Assembly: GCF_030219325.1 (NCBI RefSeq)
Contig: NZ_CP126625.1
Span: 2,902,857-2,966,856, forward strand
DNA length: 64,000 nucleotides
Origin: Geothrix sp.
GTDB lineage: Bacteria > Acidobacteriota > Holophagae > Holophagales > Holophagaceae
Reading direction: 5' to 3'
The position numbers and the translations under genes are program-made. Each line of letters begins with the position of its first letter. The stretch's first letter is position 1. Shown one piece after another: positions 16,108-26,849 of this stretch. The notes beneath the pieces were generated by a model. The model did no database searches. It saw nothing but the letters and a program-made list of their open reading frames with translations, and was not told the DNA's origin.

Positions 16108-18042
16108 TCAGTTATTATACAGGATCTTCGGATTGGGCGACGGGATCGACACGCATTCCGTGCTGTGGTCGAAGCGCTTCATCAGGATGGCGTGGGTGGG
16201 GCAGCGGGATGCGCACATGGCGCACCGGATGCAGGTGCTCTCGTCCTTCAGCATGACCCCGCCCAGCTCATCCTTGTCCTGGGGGCTCATGGCCTGGTAC
16301 TCGGCCAGGCTGATCTCGGCGCCGGCCGCCACCAGCCGTTCGTGGGCGTCGTAGTCGGTCAGGGTGCTGATGCCCACCAGCTTGATGAGGTCCTCGGGGC
16401 ACACGTCCACGCAGCCGTTGCAGGCGATGCAGTGGTCCGTCTCGAAGACCGTGTTGACGTTGCAGCGCAGGCAGCGCGAGCCCTGGCGGCGGGCCATCTC
16501 CTCGGGGAAGCTCAGCTCGACGATCTCCACCGAGGTGGCGCGGATCTCGCTCTCCAGGACCGGCGCATTGCAGCGCTCCTCGCGGTGCCAGCCCTCGGCC
16601 ATGGTGTAGGCGGCGGGCAGCCAGCGCTTGCGCACCACCACGTCCGTGCGGGTGCCCCGCAGGAAGTCGTGCATGGACCGGGCCGCGGTGTGGGCCGAGG
16701 CGATGGCGTCGATGAAGAGCCGGGCGCCATGGGCCACGTCCCCGCAGGCGAAGATGTCCGGGGCCGTGGTCTGGTAGGTGGCGGGATCCACCTTCACGAG
16801 GCCGCGGTTGGTCTCGACACCATCCTCGGGCTTGAGGAAGCTGAGGTCGGAGGTCTGGCCGATGGCGAAGACCACGGAATCCGCATGGATGTCGCTGAGG
16901 TCCGCCTCGTCGAACTTCGGGTTGAAGCGGCGCTCTTCGTCGAACACCGAGAGGCACTTCACCACCCGGAGGCCCTTGCACTTGCCGTTCTCGACGATGA
17001 TCTCCTTGGGGCCCACGCGGTTGTGGAGGCGGATGCCCTCCTCCTCGCCTTCGTGGATCTCCACCTTGTCCGCGGGCATCTCCTCCAGGGACTCGAGGCA
17101 GACCACGTGGATCTCCTTGTCGCCGCTCATGCGCAGCGCCGACCGCGCCACGTCGTAGGCCACCTTCTCGCCGTGGCCCATCTCCTGGAGGGCGTCCTCC
17201 TGATTCAGCGCCTCGAAGGGGCGCAGGGCGGAGCGCGCCACGTCATAGGCCACGTTGCCGCCGCCCACCACCACCACGCGCCGGCCCAGGGGCAGCGGCT
17301 TGCCTTCGTTGAAGGCCTTGAGGAACTCCATGCCGTCGTAGACGCCCTCGGCCTCGCCGCCAGGTAGCGAGAGCTTGCGGCCGTTGGGCAGGCCCACGCC
17401 CAGGAAGATGGCCTTGTAGCCCTGGGCCCGCAGGTCCGCGATGCTGAAGTCGCGGCCCAGCTTCATGTTGCATTTCAGGTCGACGCCCAGGGACACGATG
17501 GCGTTGATCTCGTGGCGCACCAGCTCGCGGGGGAGCCGGAAGACCGGCACGCCGGCGGTGAGCATGCCGCCCGGTTCGGCGTTGGCCTCGAAGACCGTGA
17601 CCTTGTAGCCGATCTGGACCAGGTCGTGGGCCACGGTCATGCCAGCCACGCCGCCGCCGATGACGGCCACCTTCTCGTAGTCGCCCCGGTTGGGGGGCAG
17701 CATCTTCTGGTTGGCACCGTCCCGGTAGGCGGTGTAGTCACCGGTCTCGGGCCCGAACTTGTCCGTGACGAACCGCTTGAGGGCGCGGATCGCCACGGGC
17801 TCGTCCAGGGAGCCGCGGCGGCAGTTGGCTTCACAGGGTGCGCCGCAGACCCGTCCGCAGATGGACGCGAAGGGGTTGGTGGCGCGGGCGATCGCGTAGG
17901 CCTGCTCGTATCGCCCTTCGGCGATGGCCGTCACGTACCCGCACGCGTCCGTGTGCACCGGACAGGCGTGCTGGCACTTGACCATCTCGACCCAGTACTG
18001 CGAGTCGTCGGGAACCCTGAACTGCCAGCTGGCGTTATCCAC
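16108..18042 (-). CDS. SfrB/GltD-like NAD(P)H flavoprotein oxidoreductase with ferredoxin domains, 644 aa
   Basis: The N-terminal Cys-rich helical domain (CQHACPVHTDACG, then CGRVCGAPCEANC) is that of glutamate synthase small-subunit-like enzymes. It is followed by an FAD Rossmann motif VIGGGVAGMTVAHDL, an NAD(P) motif VVVVGGGNVAYDVARSAL, and C-terminal 4Fe-4S motifs CIACNGCVDVCP and CIRCAMCASRCP. Related proteins (SfrB, NfnB-like) shuttle electrons between NAD(P)H and iron-sulfur carriers. The segment VAYDVARSALR occurs twice, 30 residues apart. Placement inside the bc/cbb3 operon suggests it feeds electrons to CcoG or the respiratory chain; that is inference. Confidence 0.85.
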   Translation of the reverse strand: MDNASWQFRVPDDSQYWVEMVKCQHACPVHTDACGYVTAIAEGRYEQAYAIARATNPFASICGRVCGAPCEANCRRGSLDEPVAIRALKRFVTDKFGPETGDYTAYRDGANQKMLPPNRGDYEKVAVIGGGVAGMTVAHDLVQIGYKVTVFEANAEPGGMLTAGVPVFRLPRELVRHEINAIVSLGVDLKCNMKLGRDFSIADLRAQGYKAIFLGVGLPNGRKLSLPGGEAEGVYDGMEFLKAFNEGKPLPLGRRVVVVGGGNVAYDVARSALRPFEALNQEDALQEMGHGEKVAYDVARSALRMSGDKEIHVVCLESLEEMPADKVEIHEGEEEGIRLHNRVGPKEIIVENGKCKGLRVVKCLSVFDEERRFNPKFDEADLSDIHADSVVFAIGQTSDLSFLKPEDGVETNRGLVKVDPATYQTTAPDIFACGDVAHGARLFIDAIASAHTAARSMHDFLRGTRTDVVVRKRWLPAAYTMAEGWHREERCNAPVLESEIRATSVEIVELSFPEEMARRQGSRCLRCNVNTVFETDHCIACNGCVDVCPEDLIKLVGISTLTDYDAHERLVAAGAEISLAEYQAMSPQDKDELGGVMLKDESTCIRCAMCASRCPTHAILMKRFDHSTECVSIPSPNPKILYNN

Positions 18043-18046
18043 AGCT

Positions 18047-18355
18047 TTAATCCTCGTGGGGCTTGCGGAAGGCGAAGATCGCGACGATGGCCACGTAGAT
18101 CAGGACCATGGCAGCGATGCCGTACATCAGCACCGGGTTGGTCTTGGTGGCGGCATTGAACTGCTGGACCAGGGGCCCCCGGGTGGCGTGGCCCACATCT
18201 CCGTACATCTGGAAGATCAGGTAGCCAACTCCGCCCAGGCCGATGACCGGAATCGCCAGCTTTAAGAAGCCCGGGGCATCCGTGCCCTTGCGTTCCGTCA
18301 TCCAGCCGTCGGCATATTCCTTCAGTTCCTCGTGGCCTTTCTTGTCCTCGGTCAT
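18047..18355 (-). CDS. Small two-span membrane protein of the cbb3 operon, 102 aa
   Basis: A charged N-terminus of about 30 residues is followed by hydrophobic helices at about residues 31-49 and 74-96, ending FAFRKPHED. I do not recognise a family. It overlaps the ccoQ-like gene by 4 bp and precedes the flavoprotein by 4 nt, so it is translated with the oxidase. It occupies the place of ccoP but has no CxxCH haem motif, so it is not a cytochrome. It may be an extra oxidase subunit or assembly factor. Confidence 0.75.
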   Translation of the reverse strand: MTEDKKGHEELKEYADGWMTERKGTDAPGFLKLAIPVIGLGGVGYLIFQMYGDVGHATRGPLVQQFNAATKTNPVLMYGIAAMVLIYVAIVAIFAFRKPHED

Positions 18356-18534
18356 GGCGTCCTCCTGGGGGTCTCATCCTCATCGAACATCTGGAACTTG
18401 GCTTCCTCGCCCTTCTCGCCCCAGTACCCATCCCGCCGCGACTTGAAGAAGAAATAGACGGCCAGGAAGAACATCAGGGCGAAGAACAGGTAGGCGAAGT
18501 AGACGCTGGGGTAGGTGTAGTCCGTGGGGGCCAT
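18352..18534 (-). CDS. ccoQ: CcoQ-like small subunit, 60 aa
   Basis: One hydrophobic helix (YFAYLFFALMFFLAVYFFFK) is followed by a charged tail (SRRDGYWGEKGEE). Size, single span and position right after ccoO are those of CcoQ (subunit IV, FixQ), which stabilises the cbb3 oxidase. Sequence conservation in this family is poor, so the assignment rests mainly on context. The gene lies 3 nt after ccoO. Confidence 0.7.
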   Translation of the reverse strand: MAPTDYTYPSVYFAYLFFALMFFLAVYFFFKSRRDGYWGEKGEEAKFQMFDEDETPRRTP

Positions 18535-18537
18535 GAC

Positions 18538-19107
18538 CTACTTCTCGTAGTCGTTGGCCGGACGCCAGTCCTTGCCGCGGCCGAGGTTCTGAAGGTAGGC
18601 GACCAGGGCCTTGAATTCCTCGGGGTTGTTCACGATCCAGGGGTAGGGCGGCATGATGGAGCCCTTCACGAGGTCGCGGGGATTGCGGAAGTGGGTGCGG
18701 TGCCACTGCTCGTCGTACTTGCCGCCGATGCGGGCGAGATCGGGGCCCGTGCGCTTGGTGCCGAACATGTGGGGATCGTCGTAGACGAACTCGTCCGGCG
18801 TGGAGATGGGGGCGTCGACGCCGCGCCAGCCGTAGCGCTTGGTGTCGGCCAGGAGGGTGCGGATCTGCTGGGTGTGGCAGTACCAGCAGCCTTCGCGGAC
18901 GTAGATGGCCCGGCCCTTCTTCTGCAGGTCGGTGAGGGGGACCACCTTGCCGGTGATGCCCTTGGCGGGGTCGTGGTTCTCGAAGGGCTTGGCCCAGGTG
19001 GTGTCCACCAGGGGCGGCACCACGGTGGTCAGGATGCCCCCGATGAAGAACAGCACGAGGGAAATTCCGATGGCCCAAAGGGCGTTGTTGTCAGCTTTTT
19101 TGAACAT
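18538..19107 (-). CDS. ccoO: cbb3-type cytochrome c oxidase subunit II CcoO, 189 aa
   Basis: An N-terminal membrane anchor at about residues 10-33 is followed by one haem c site, CWYCH at residues 74-78, in the segment YVREGCWYCHTQQIR typical of CcoO, and the distal region with SIMPPYPW. It carries electrons to the CcoN catalytic subunit from the periplasmic side. It lies 21 nt after ccoN. Confidence 0.95.
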   Translation of the reverse strand: MFKKADNNALWAIGISLVLFFIGGILTTVVPPLVDTTWAKPFENHDPAKGITGKVVPLTDLQKKGRAIYVREGCWYCHTQQIRTLLADTKRYGWRGVDAPISTPDEFVYDDPHMFGTKRTGPDLARIGGKYDEQWHRTHFRNPRDLVKGSIMPPYPWIVNNPEEFKALVAYLQNLGRGKDWRPANDYEK

Positions 19108-19128
19108 GGTCGCTCTCCTTTCCGCGGC

Positions 19129-20523
19129 CTAAACGGCCGCCTCCTGCTGGTCGCCCAGGGCGGTGGCCAAGATGTTGTAGGCGAACATCACGATGCCGAT
19201 GAACATCAGGATTCCCGACACGAACCGGACGATCCAGATGGGCTTCAGGGCGATGACGGTGTCGATGAAGGGGATGCTCCAGTTGTTCCACTGCCAGCCC
19301 TGCCAGAAGCCGCCCAGCCAGAGGGTGGTGAAGAAGCCCAGGCCGCCGATCATCAGCATCCAGTAGCTCCAGTTGGCCAGGGACTGCGAGTGCAGGGGCT
19401 TGCCCCAGAGCTTGGGCACCGTGAAGTAGGTGCCGGCGATGGCGAAGAAGCTGAAGCAGCCCAGCACCGCCATGTGAGCGTGGCCCGGAATCCAGTCGGT
19501 CTTGGACACGATGGCGTTCACGGTGCGCAGGCTGTGCATGGGGCCCTGGAAGCAGGTCAGCAGATAGAAGACCACGCCCGACATGAGGAACTTGAGGGGC
19601 ACGCTCTCGCGGAGCTGGTGCCACTGGCCCTTCATGGTGGCGAAGAGGTTGTAGACCACGGCCCACACGGGGATGAGCAGCATCACCGAGAAGGCGATGG
19701 CGATGGTCTGCAGCCACTGGGAGATGGGCCCGTGGATCATGTGGTGGGCGCCGGTCCAGACGTAGACGAAGGCCAGGGACCAGAAGCCGACCATGGACAG
19801 CTTGTGGCTGTGCAGGGGCGTGTTCGAGGCGCGGGGGATGAAGTAGTAGGCGATGGCCAGGCCGATGGGCGTGAAGATCAGGCCCACGGCGTTGTGGACG
19901 TACATCCAGTTCAGGTTCGCCTGGTTGGTGCCCGTGGTGAACAGGGTGGCGAAGTTGCCCGTCAGGTAGACGAAGGCGGTCCAGAGGATGCAGCCCATGG
20001 TGTACCAGATGGTCACGTACATGGCCTGGTGCTTGCGGGAGGCCACGGTCATGAGCACGTTCAGGCCGAACATGATCCAGGCCACCACCACGAGGATGTC
20101 GAGGTACCAGGGCAGCTCGGCATATTCCCAGCCCTGGTTCTGGCCGGCGAGCAGCGTGACCACGGCGCCCAGGATGATGACGTTCCAGAGGATGGCCGTG
20201 GCCAGGCCCAGCTTCTCGCTCCAGAGCTTCACGCCGCAGAGGCGGGGGATGACGTAGTAGGCCAGGCCCATGTCGGCGGCCAGCAGCCAGCCGAAGAGCA
20301 TGCCATTCACGTGCAGGGGTCGCAGCCGCCCGTAGGTCAGCCAGGACATGGTGCCCATGAGGTCGGGCCACACGAACTTGGCGGCGATGATGACGGCGAT
20401 GATGCCCACGATGAAGAAGTAGGCCACCGAGCTCACCAGGAACCACTTGGCGGTGGAGTCGTCGTGGACGAGGGCCCCTTCGGGCGTCGTCGCCACTTCG
20501 GCCTTACTGAATTGCGGCTGCAT
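19129..20523 (-). CDS. ccoN: cbb3-type cytochrome c oxidase catalytic subunit I CcoN, 464 aa
   Basis: Twelve hydrophobic helices. The haem and CuB ligands are recognisable in [25 protein letters not shown] (adjacent His pair) and GHAHMAVLG. This is the haem-copper subunit that reduces oxygen to water with high affinity, typical of micro-oxic respiration. The start at 20523 overlaps the end of the upstream heptahaem cytochrome gene by 20 nt, which couples oxidase and bc-complex expression. Confidence 0.97.
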   Translation of the reverse strand: MQPQFSKAEVATTPEGALVHDDSTAKWFLVSSVAYFFIVGIIAVIIAAKFVWPDLMGTMSWLTYGRLRPLHVNGMLFGWLLAADMGLAYYVIPRLCGVKLWSEKLGLATAILWNVIILGAVVTLLAGQNQGWEYAELPWYLDILVVVAWIMFGLNVLMTVASRKHQAMYVTIWYTMGCILWTAFVYLTGNFATLFTTGTNQANLNWMYVHNAVGLIFTPIGLAIAYYFIPRASNTPLHSHKLSMVGFWSLAFVYVWTGAHHMIHGPISQWLQTIAIAFSVMLLIPVWAVVYNLFATMKGQWHQLRESVPLKFLMSGVVFYLLTCFQGPMHSLRTVNAIVSKTDWIPGHAHMAVLGCFSFFAIAGTYFTVPKLWGKPLHSQSLANWSYWMLMIGGLGFFTTLWLGGFWQGWQWNNWSIPFIDTVIALKPIWIVRFVSGILMFIGIVMFAYNILATALGDQQEAAV

Positions 20524-22318
20524 GCTGGCCTCCCTTCGGTTTCGGGTTAATGCTGCGGATGAAATTGACGAGGTCGCCCGCGTCGTTGTTCGTCAGTCCG
20601 TCGTTGATCCAGGACGGCATGGGCGTGCCCTGGACGCCATACAGGATGGACTCGAGGAGGCGCTGGTCGCTGACGCTGTCCACGAAGAAGGCGTTCCGGA
20701 GGTTGCGGGGCTTGGGCAGGATGTCCAGGGAGTTGGGGCCTTTGCCGTCGCCCTTCTTGCCGTGGCACCCGGCGCAACGGTTGACGAAGATCGCCTCGCC
20801 GCGGTCCACCGATTCCTTGCCCATGGCCACGGGGTTCTTCTCGGGAATGGCCCGGGCCTTGAGTTCGCGGCGAGGTTCCTTGGTGATGGCGGTCTGGATG
20901 TGGCCCAGCACCGCCTTGGCCTGCTCCTCGTTGAGGAGCTTGCCCCAGGCCGGCATGGAGGTGCCCGCCACGCCGTTGCGGATGGAGGCCACCAGCCGGG
21001 CTTCAGGCTTGGAGTTCATGAAGCCGGCCTTGGTGAGGTCGCGGGGGTAGGGATCCAGGTGCTCGGCGATGGGGCCGTGGCCGTCGCCCTTCTCACCGTG
21101 GCAGCGCAGGCAGAGGGCCTTGTAGATCCCCTCGCCGTTGGTGGCGGGGCTGGTGCCCTTGAGGGTGAGCAGGTAGGCGGTCATGGCCTTGAACTCGTCG
21201 TCCGTGAAGCGGAAGGCCGGCATGATCGAGTCGGGCATGGTGGACTTGGGGTTCTTGAAGTGCTCGTAGATCCAAGGGCCGTCCTTCAGCAGGCCTTCGA
21301 AGCTGAGGTCGGGGGCGATGCCGCCATCCCGGTCGCCCAGCTTGTGGCAGGCGGTGCAAGCGCGGTCGAGCACCAGCTTCTCGCCCTGCTTGACCATCTC
21401 GGCCGGGTTGATCTGCACGGGCTTGATGGTGGCCTGGACCAGCTCGGCGCCACCCGTGAGCTTCACCTTGAAGCGCTGGATCTCGGTCTCGGCGAAGTTG
21501 CGCCCCTTGCGGCTCTTGAGGAAGACGACGAGGGCCTTGATGTCCTCTTCCTTCAGGTTGAACTTGGGCATGATCGAGGTGGCCAGGATGCTCTTGGGAT
21601 CGGCGATGCGGCCCCACAGGTAGTCGAGCTTCCACTTCTTGCCCACGTCGGAGAGGTCGGGCCCGATGGTGCCGTCCGAGAGCCCTTCGATGCGGTGGCA
21701 GCCGTAGCAGTTGGAGCTGAAGAACAGCTCGCGGCCCTTGGTCACCAGCGGCGTGCCGGGGAAGGCGATCTCCGTGTGGCACTGGGCGCAGTTGGCCTGC
21801 ATGTATTCCTTGCCCCTGAGCTTGGGGGCGAAGTCCTTGCGCCAATGATCCTGCGTGGTGTAGCCCAGCAGGGGATCGGGCCAGTACTCGTCCTTGCCAT
21901 GGCTGTACTCGGAGTCGAGGCCCCGACCCTGGCCGTCGTGGCAGACCGTGCAACCGAACTCGGAGAACTTGTGGCGCCGATCCCACTTGCCGTTCTTCTG
22001 CTGGTCCCCCATGGCGGTGGAGTAGGGGTGGGTCTTCACGGGCTCAGCATGGGAGGAGAAACGCGGGTCGTCCGAGGCGATGTGGCAGGTGGTGCAGCGG
22101 TCCACCCGGGTCTCGCCGAAGTTGCTCACCACGATCTGCTCGATGCGTGGCTTGCGGGCGGCAAGGGCGGCCTTTTCCGTGTCGGTCTTGGCCAGCACCC
22201 TGGCCTGATCGAAATAGGTGTTCTGGTTCCGCTCCCATGGGTGGCCGAACTGGTTGTAGAAGACGACCCCGTGGATCACGAGGATGAAGAAGGTGCCGAT
22301 GGCGAGTGCCAGTCTCAT
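20504..22318 (-). CDS. Membrane-anchored heptahaem cytochrome c, 604 aa
   Basis: An N-terminal helix (residues about 3-21) anchors a large periplasmic part with seven CxxCH sites: C75, C123, C177, C204, C321, C403 and C515. The last four sit in class-I mono-haem domains with downstream Met ligands in SIMPKF, SIMPAF, TSMPAW and TPMPSW. Between cytochrome b and ccoN, and with no cytochrome c1 or CcoP gene in the operon, it probably connects quinol oxidation in the bc complex to the cbb3 oxidase. This electron-bridge role is inferred from position and haem content. Confidence 0.9.
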   Translation of the reverse strand: MRLALAIGTFFILVIHGVVFYNQFGHPWERNQNTYFDQARVLAKTDTEKAALAARKPRIEQIVVSNFGETRVDRCTTCHIASDDPRFSSHAEPVKTHPYSTAMGDQQKNGKWDRRHKFSEFGCTVCHDGQGRGLDSEYSHGKDEYWPDPLLGYTTQDHWRKDFAPKLRGKEYMQANCAQCHTEIAFPGTPLVTKGRELFFSSNCYGCHRIEGLSDGTIGPDLSDVGKKWKLDYLWGRIADPKSILATSIMPKFNLKEEDIKALVVFLKSRKGRNFAETEIQRFKVKLTGGAELVQATIKPVQINPAEMVKQGEKLVLDRACTACHKLGDRDGGIAPDLSFEGLLKDGPWIYEHFKNPKSTMPDSIMPAFRFTDDEFKAMTAYLLTLKGTSPATNGEGIYKALCLRCHGEKGDGHGPIAEHLDPYPRDLTKAGFMNSKPEARLVASIRNGVAGTSMPAWGKLLNEEQAKAVLGHIQTAITKEPRRELKARAIPEKNPVAMGKESVDRGEAIFVNRCAGCHGKKGDGKGPNSLDILPKPRNLRNAFFVDSVSDQRLLESILYGVQGTPMPSWINDGLTNNDAGDLVNFIRSINPKPKGGQHAAAIQ

Positions 22319-22328
22319 GTCGCGCTCC

Positions 22329-23621
22329 TCACCAGGGGGTCACGAAGGCCCAGTTGGCCCCGCGGAAGAAGGTGCCGATGATCACGAAGATGACGTTCGC
22401 CACCACGAAGGTGATGAAGATCGTGTTCGCCAGCAGGCGGTCCCGGGAGAACCACTTGCCCACGCCCTTGGGACCGCGGTCGAGGTAGGGGGTTCCCAGC
22501 AGCAGCAGCACGAAGATGCCGGGCACGCCGATGCCGCCCCAGAAGGCCGAGTAGCTGACCATCTCCTGCAGGCCCAGGAAGTACCAGGGCGCCTTGGCGG
22601 GATTGGGGGGATGCAGGGCGTTGACGGGCTCCTCCAGCGGCGCGTTGAAGAGCAGCGAGAGGATGAGGATCGCCGACAGGGTGACCACGAAGGTGAACAG
22701 CTCGGCCAGGAAGAGGTTGGGCCAGGAGAACACGGTGTTGTCGGGGATCTGGCCGACCTTGGTGAGCGGTCCGCGCACCAGGCCCTGGAAGCCGTAGAGC
22801 TTCTTCGGCTCCGGCACGGATGCCTTGGACACCGAGGCCATCTCCATGGGCTCGAGGGTCACCTTGGGGTCCGCGTCGTCGGGACGGGAGAGGCCGCCGT
22901 CCTTGCGGATGCGCCAAAAGTGGATGGCGATCATGAGGGTGAGGATGGCCGGCAGCACGGCCACGTGCAGCACGTAGAAACGCAGCAGGGCCTCCTGACC
23001 CACGCTGGTGCCGCCCATGAGCAGGAACTGGATGTCCTTGCCGATGATGGGGGCGTAGCCGGCGATGGCCGTGCCCACGGTGATGGCCCAGAAGGCCAGC
23101 TGGTCCCAGGGCAGCAGGTAGCCGGTGAAGCTCATGAAGAGGGTGAGCAGGAAGAGGATGACGCCCACCACCCAGTTGAACTCGCGGGGCTTCTTGTACG
23201 AGCCCGTGAGGAAGACGCGGCAGAGGTGCAGGAAGACGATGGCGACCATGCCGTGGGCGGACCAGCGGTGCATGTTGCGCAGCAGGGTGCCGAAGGCCAC
23301 GGAGCCCCGCAGGTCCAGCATGCGGTCATAGGCCTGGGTGGTGGAGGGCACGTAGTAGAACATCAGCAGGATGCCCGTCACGATCAGGATCACGAACAGG
23401 AAGAATGAGATCAGGCCGAGGCCGAAGGTGTAGGCGGGCCGCAGCGAGTTCTTGTGCACCTTCACGGGATGGATGTGCAGGAAGAAGTTCGTGAAGCTGG
23501 TGGCCGAGCGCTCCAGGTCGTTGGACGGGAGCGGGTTGCGGAAGATGGAGCTCCAGACGTTCTTCGGGAGGTCCATCAGCGTGGCGAGGAGGGAGGATTT
23601 GGGCGGAGTGGGGCGGCTCAT
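22329..23621 (-). CDS. Cytochrome b of a bc-type complex, b6 and subunit-IV parts fused, 430 aa
   Basis: The N-terminal half has four helices with the two-haem His pairs, seen in [11 protein letters not shown] and the later [21 protein letters not shown]. The C-terminal half has [15 protein letters not shown], the quinol-site PxWY-type motif in its APWY variant. The fused length is that of menaquinol/quinol-oxidising bc complexes. It starts within the 3' end of the Rieske gene (ATGA overlap), and the heptahaem cytochrome follows after 10 nt. Confidence 0.95.
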   Translation of the reverse strand: MSRPTPPKSSLLATLMDLPKNVWSSIFRNPLPSNDLERSATSFTNFFLHIHPVKVHKNSLRPAYTFGLGLISFFLFVILIVTGILLMFYYVPSTTQAYDRMLDLRGSVAFGTLLRNMHRWSAHGMVAIVFLHLCRVFLTGSYKKPREFNWVVGVILFLLTLFMSFTGYLLPWDQLAFWAITVGTAIAGYAPIIGKDIQFLLMGGTSVGQEALLRFYVLHVAVLPAILTLMIAIHFWRIRKDGGLSRPDDADPKVTLEPMEMASVSKASVPEPKKLYGFQGLVRGPLTKVGQIPDNTVFSWPNLFLAELFTFVVTLSAILILSLLFNAPLEEPVNALHPPNPAKAPWYFLGLQEMVSYSAFWGGIGVPGIFVLLLLGTPYLDRGPKGVGKWFSRDRLLANTIFITFVVANVIFVIIGTFFRGANWAFVTPW

Positions 23622-24109
23622 AGGGTCAGGTAGCTCCCAGGTGCGATTTCAATGTCCTTGTCCACTTCAATCTCGCCGTTGGGGGCGAGGGTGATCTGGA
23701 ACCAGGGCAGCGGGCGCGGCGCGGGACCGCCGGTCACGTTGCCATCCTGGTCGAAGCGCGAGCCGTGGCAGGGGCAGGCGAAGCCGGTGTCCGCGGCACC
23801 CACCGTGCAGCCCAGATGGGTGCAGGTGATGGAAATGGCCGCCAGCTTCGAACCCTCACGGACGATGCAGATGCCCCGCGGCGCCAGGATCGCCCGGGTG
23901 CCGGAGGGGTAGTCCTCGGGCTTGCCCACGCTGAAGCGCTGGGGCTGCCCATAGGTGGCCCGGGGCTTGATGAAGACGAAGTTGGACACGGCACTGAGCC
24001 CTGCGGAGCCAAAGAGGCCCGCGCCGGTCAACCACCCGAGCATCTTCCGCCGGGAGGTCTTCCCCCCATCGGAATCCTCCCCGCTACTTCGCTTTAGATT
24101 GACTGCCAT
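23618..24109 (-). CDS. Rieske 2Fe-2S protein of the bc complex, 163 aa
   Basis: A twin-Arg-like stretch ([18 protein letters not shown]) and one hydrophobic helix precede the Rieske domain with cluster ligands in TCTHLGC and CPCHGS. The protein moves electrons from quinol to the cytochrome c partner. It overlaps the ccoS-like gene by 26 bp and the cytochrome b gene by 4 bp. Confidence 0.95.
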   Translation of the reverse strand: MAVNLKRSSGEDSDGGKTSRRKMLGWLTGAGLFGSAGLSAVSNFVFIKPRATYGQPQRFSVGKPEDYPSGTRAILAPRGICIVREGSKLAAISITCTHLGCTVGAADTGFACPCHGSRFDQDGNVTGGPAPRPLPWFQITLAPNGEIEVDKDIEIAPGSYLTL

Positions 24110-24287
24110 CAGCCTTCTCCTGAGAGGGGTTCACGTGTTCGCTGTCCTGCCGGTCCGACCAGAAGACCTGGTACTTCGCATCCTCGATGTTCTTCATCCA
24201 GTCCCGCTTGACGGCGTAGATGAAGAGGAACGCGGCTCCCGAACCCATCGCCAGGCTGGCTGCGATCGAGATCCACGTCAGTTCCAC
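24084..24287 (-). CDS. ccoS: CcoS-like small oxidase-assembly protein, 67 aa
   Basis: One N-terminal helix is followed by [24 protein letters not shown], which lines up with the AVKxGQFDDLEGxAxRIL pattern of CcoS, needed for cofactor insertion into cbb3 oxidase. The tail ([13 protein letters not shown]) is longer than usual. The start is GTG. As first gene of the 12-kb operon it is far from its usual place beside ccoI. Confidence 0.7.
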   Translation of the reverse strand: MELTWISIAASLAMGSGAAFLFIYAVKRDWMKNIEDAKYQVFWSDRQDSEHVNPSQEKADGSQSKAK

Positions 24288-24408
24288 GGAGTTGCCTTTC
24301 GAGAGCCATGCGGATGCGGTCGGGCGGGAAGGAATGGTTTGGTGCCGGAAATGGCATCTTGAGGATCTTGTGGTCGCGTTTCAATGATCACGATTTACCA
24401 GCATGATT

Positions 24409-24428
24409 CATGTGACAAGGGACACAAT
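24409..24428. promoter_or_regulatory. Candidate CRP/FNR-family site upstream of the respiratory operon
   Basis: TGTGA-N6-ACACA at 24411-24426 differs in one base of one half-site from the TGTGA-N6-TCACA consensus. It lies about 120 nt upstream of the operon's first start codon. No clear -35/-10 pair was found beside it. Confidence 0.25.
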
Positions 24429-24662
24429 TTATAAATATTTAAAAAATAACATATTTATAGATTTTGATAGATTTCATATTATAGATTATTGACTATTTAT
24501 AGAATATCAAAAAATATCATAATACAAATTATTTATTAATTTAAATGCACATGTCATATCGTATTTAACATGATTTGAATAACAACGACATAAAATTGAT
24601 ATTTTGTTTGCTATTGTTTGAACATTTTTTATAACTATTAATAATATTAAATTTAATTGCCT
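24419..24662. other. Gene-free, extremely AT-rich island
   Basis: About 240 nt are composed almost wholly of A and T, in a genome that is otherwise strongly GC-rich. It separates the divergent respiratory operon and the FadH-like gene (gap 24288-24761). Stop codons are frequent in all frames. Four TATAGATT-like units start at 24456, 24466, 24480 and 24498. Confidence 0.7.
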
Positions 24663-24719
24663 TCGAAATAGCCGGGATCGAATCGACGCCCTTGGCGCCC
24701 GCGTCCTGGCTCCGGGTAG

Positions 24720-26777
<2,058 letters not shown>

Positions 26778-26783
26778 ATTTTC

Positions 26784-26849
26784 GCCACAGATGAACACAG
26801 ATGAACACGGATGCTTCATGATCTGTGTTCATCCGAGTCTATCCGTGGC
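26784..26849. repeat. Interspersed ACAGATGAACAC-type inverted repeat
   Basis: The left arm (26784-26813) has tandem ACAGATGAAC units beginning GCCAC; the right arm (26821-26849) is its imperfect reverse complement ending GTGGC. The arms face each other across about 7 nt. The element joins the end of the FadH-like gene to the YcaQ-like gene, whose likely GTG start is in its last bases. Confidence 0.7.

Noticed and set aside
16114-16120. TATAAT directly before the ccoG start as an internal promoter
   Set aside because: It encodes the last residues of the upstream flavoprotein, has no recognisable -35, and the genes are already coupled in one operon; left as chance.
24288-24420. FNR boxes (TTGAT-N4-ATCAA) upstream of the respiratory operon
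   Set aside because: No full match was found; only one imperfect CRP-like palindrome was kept, at low confidence.
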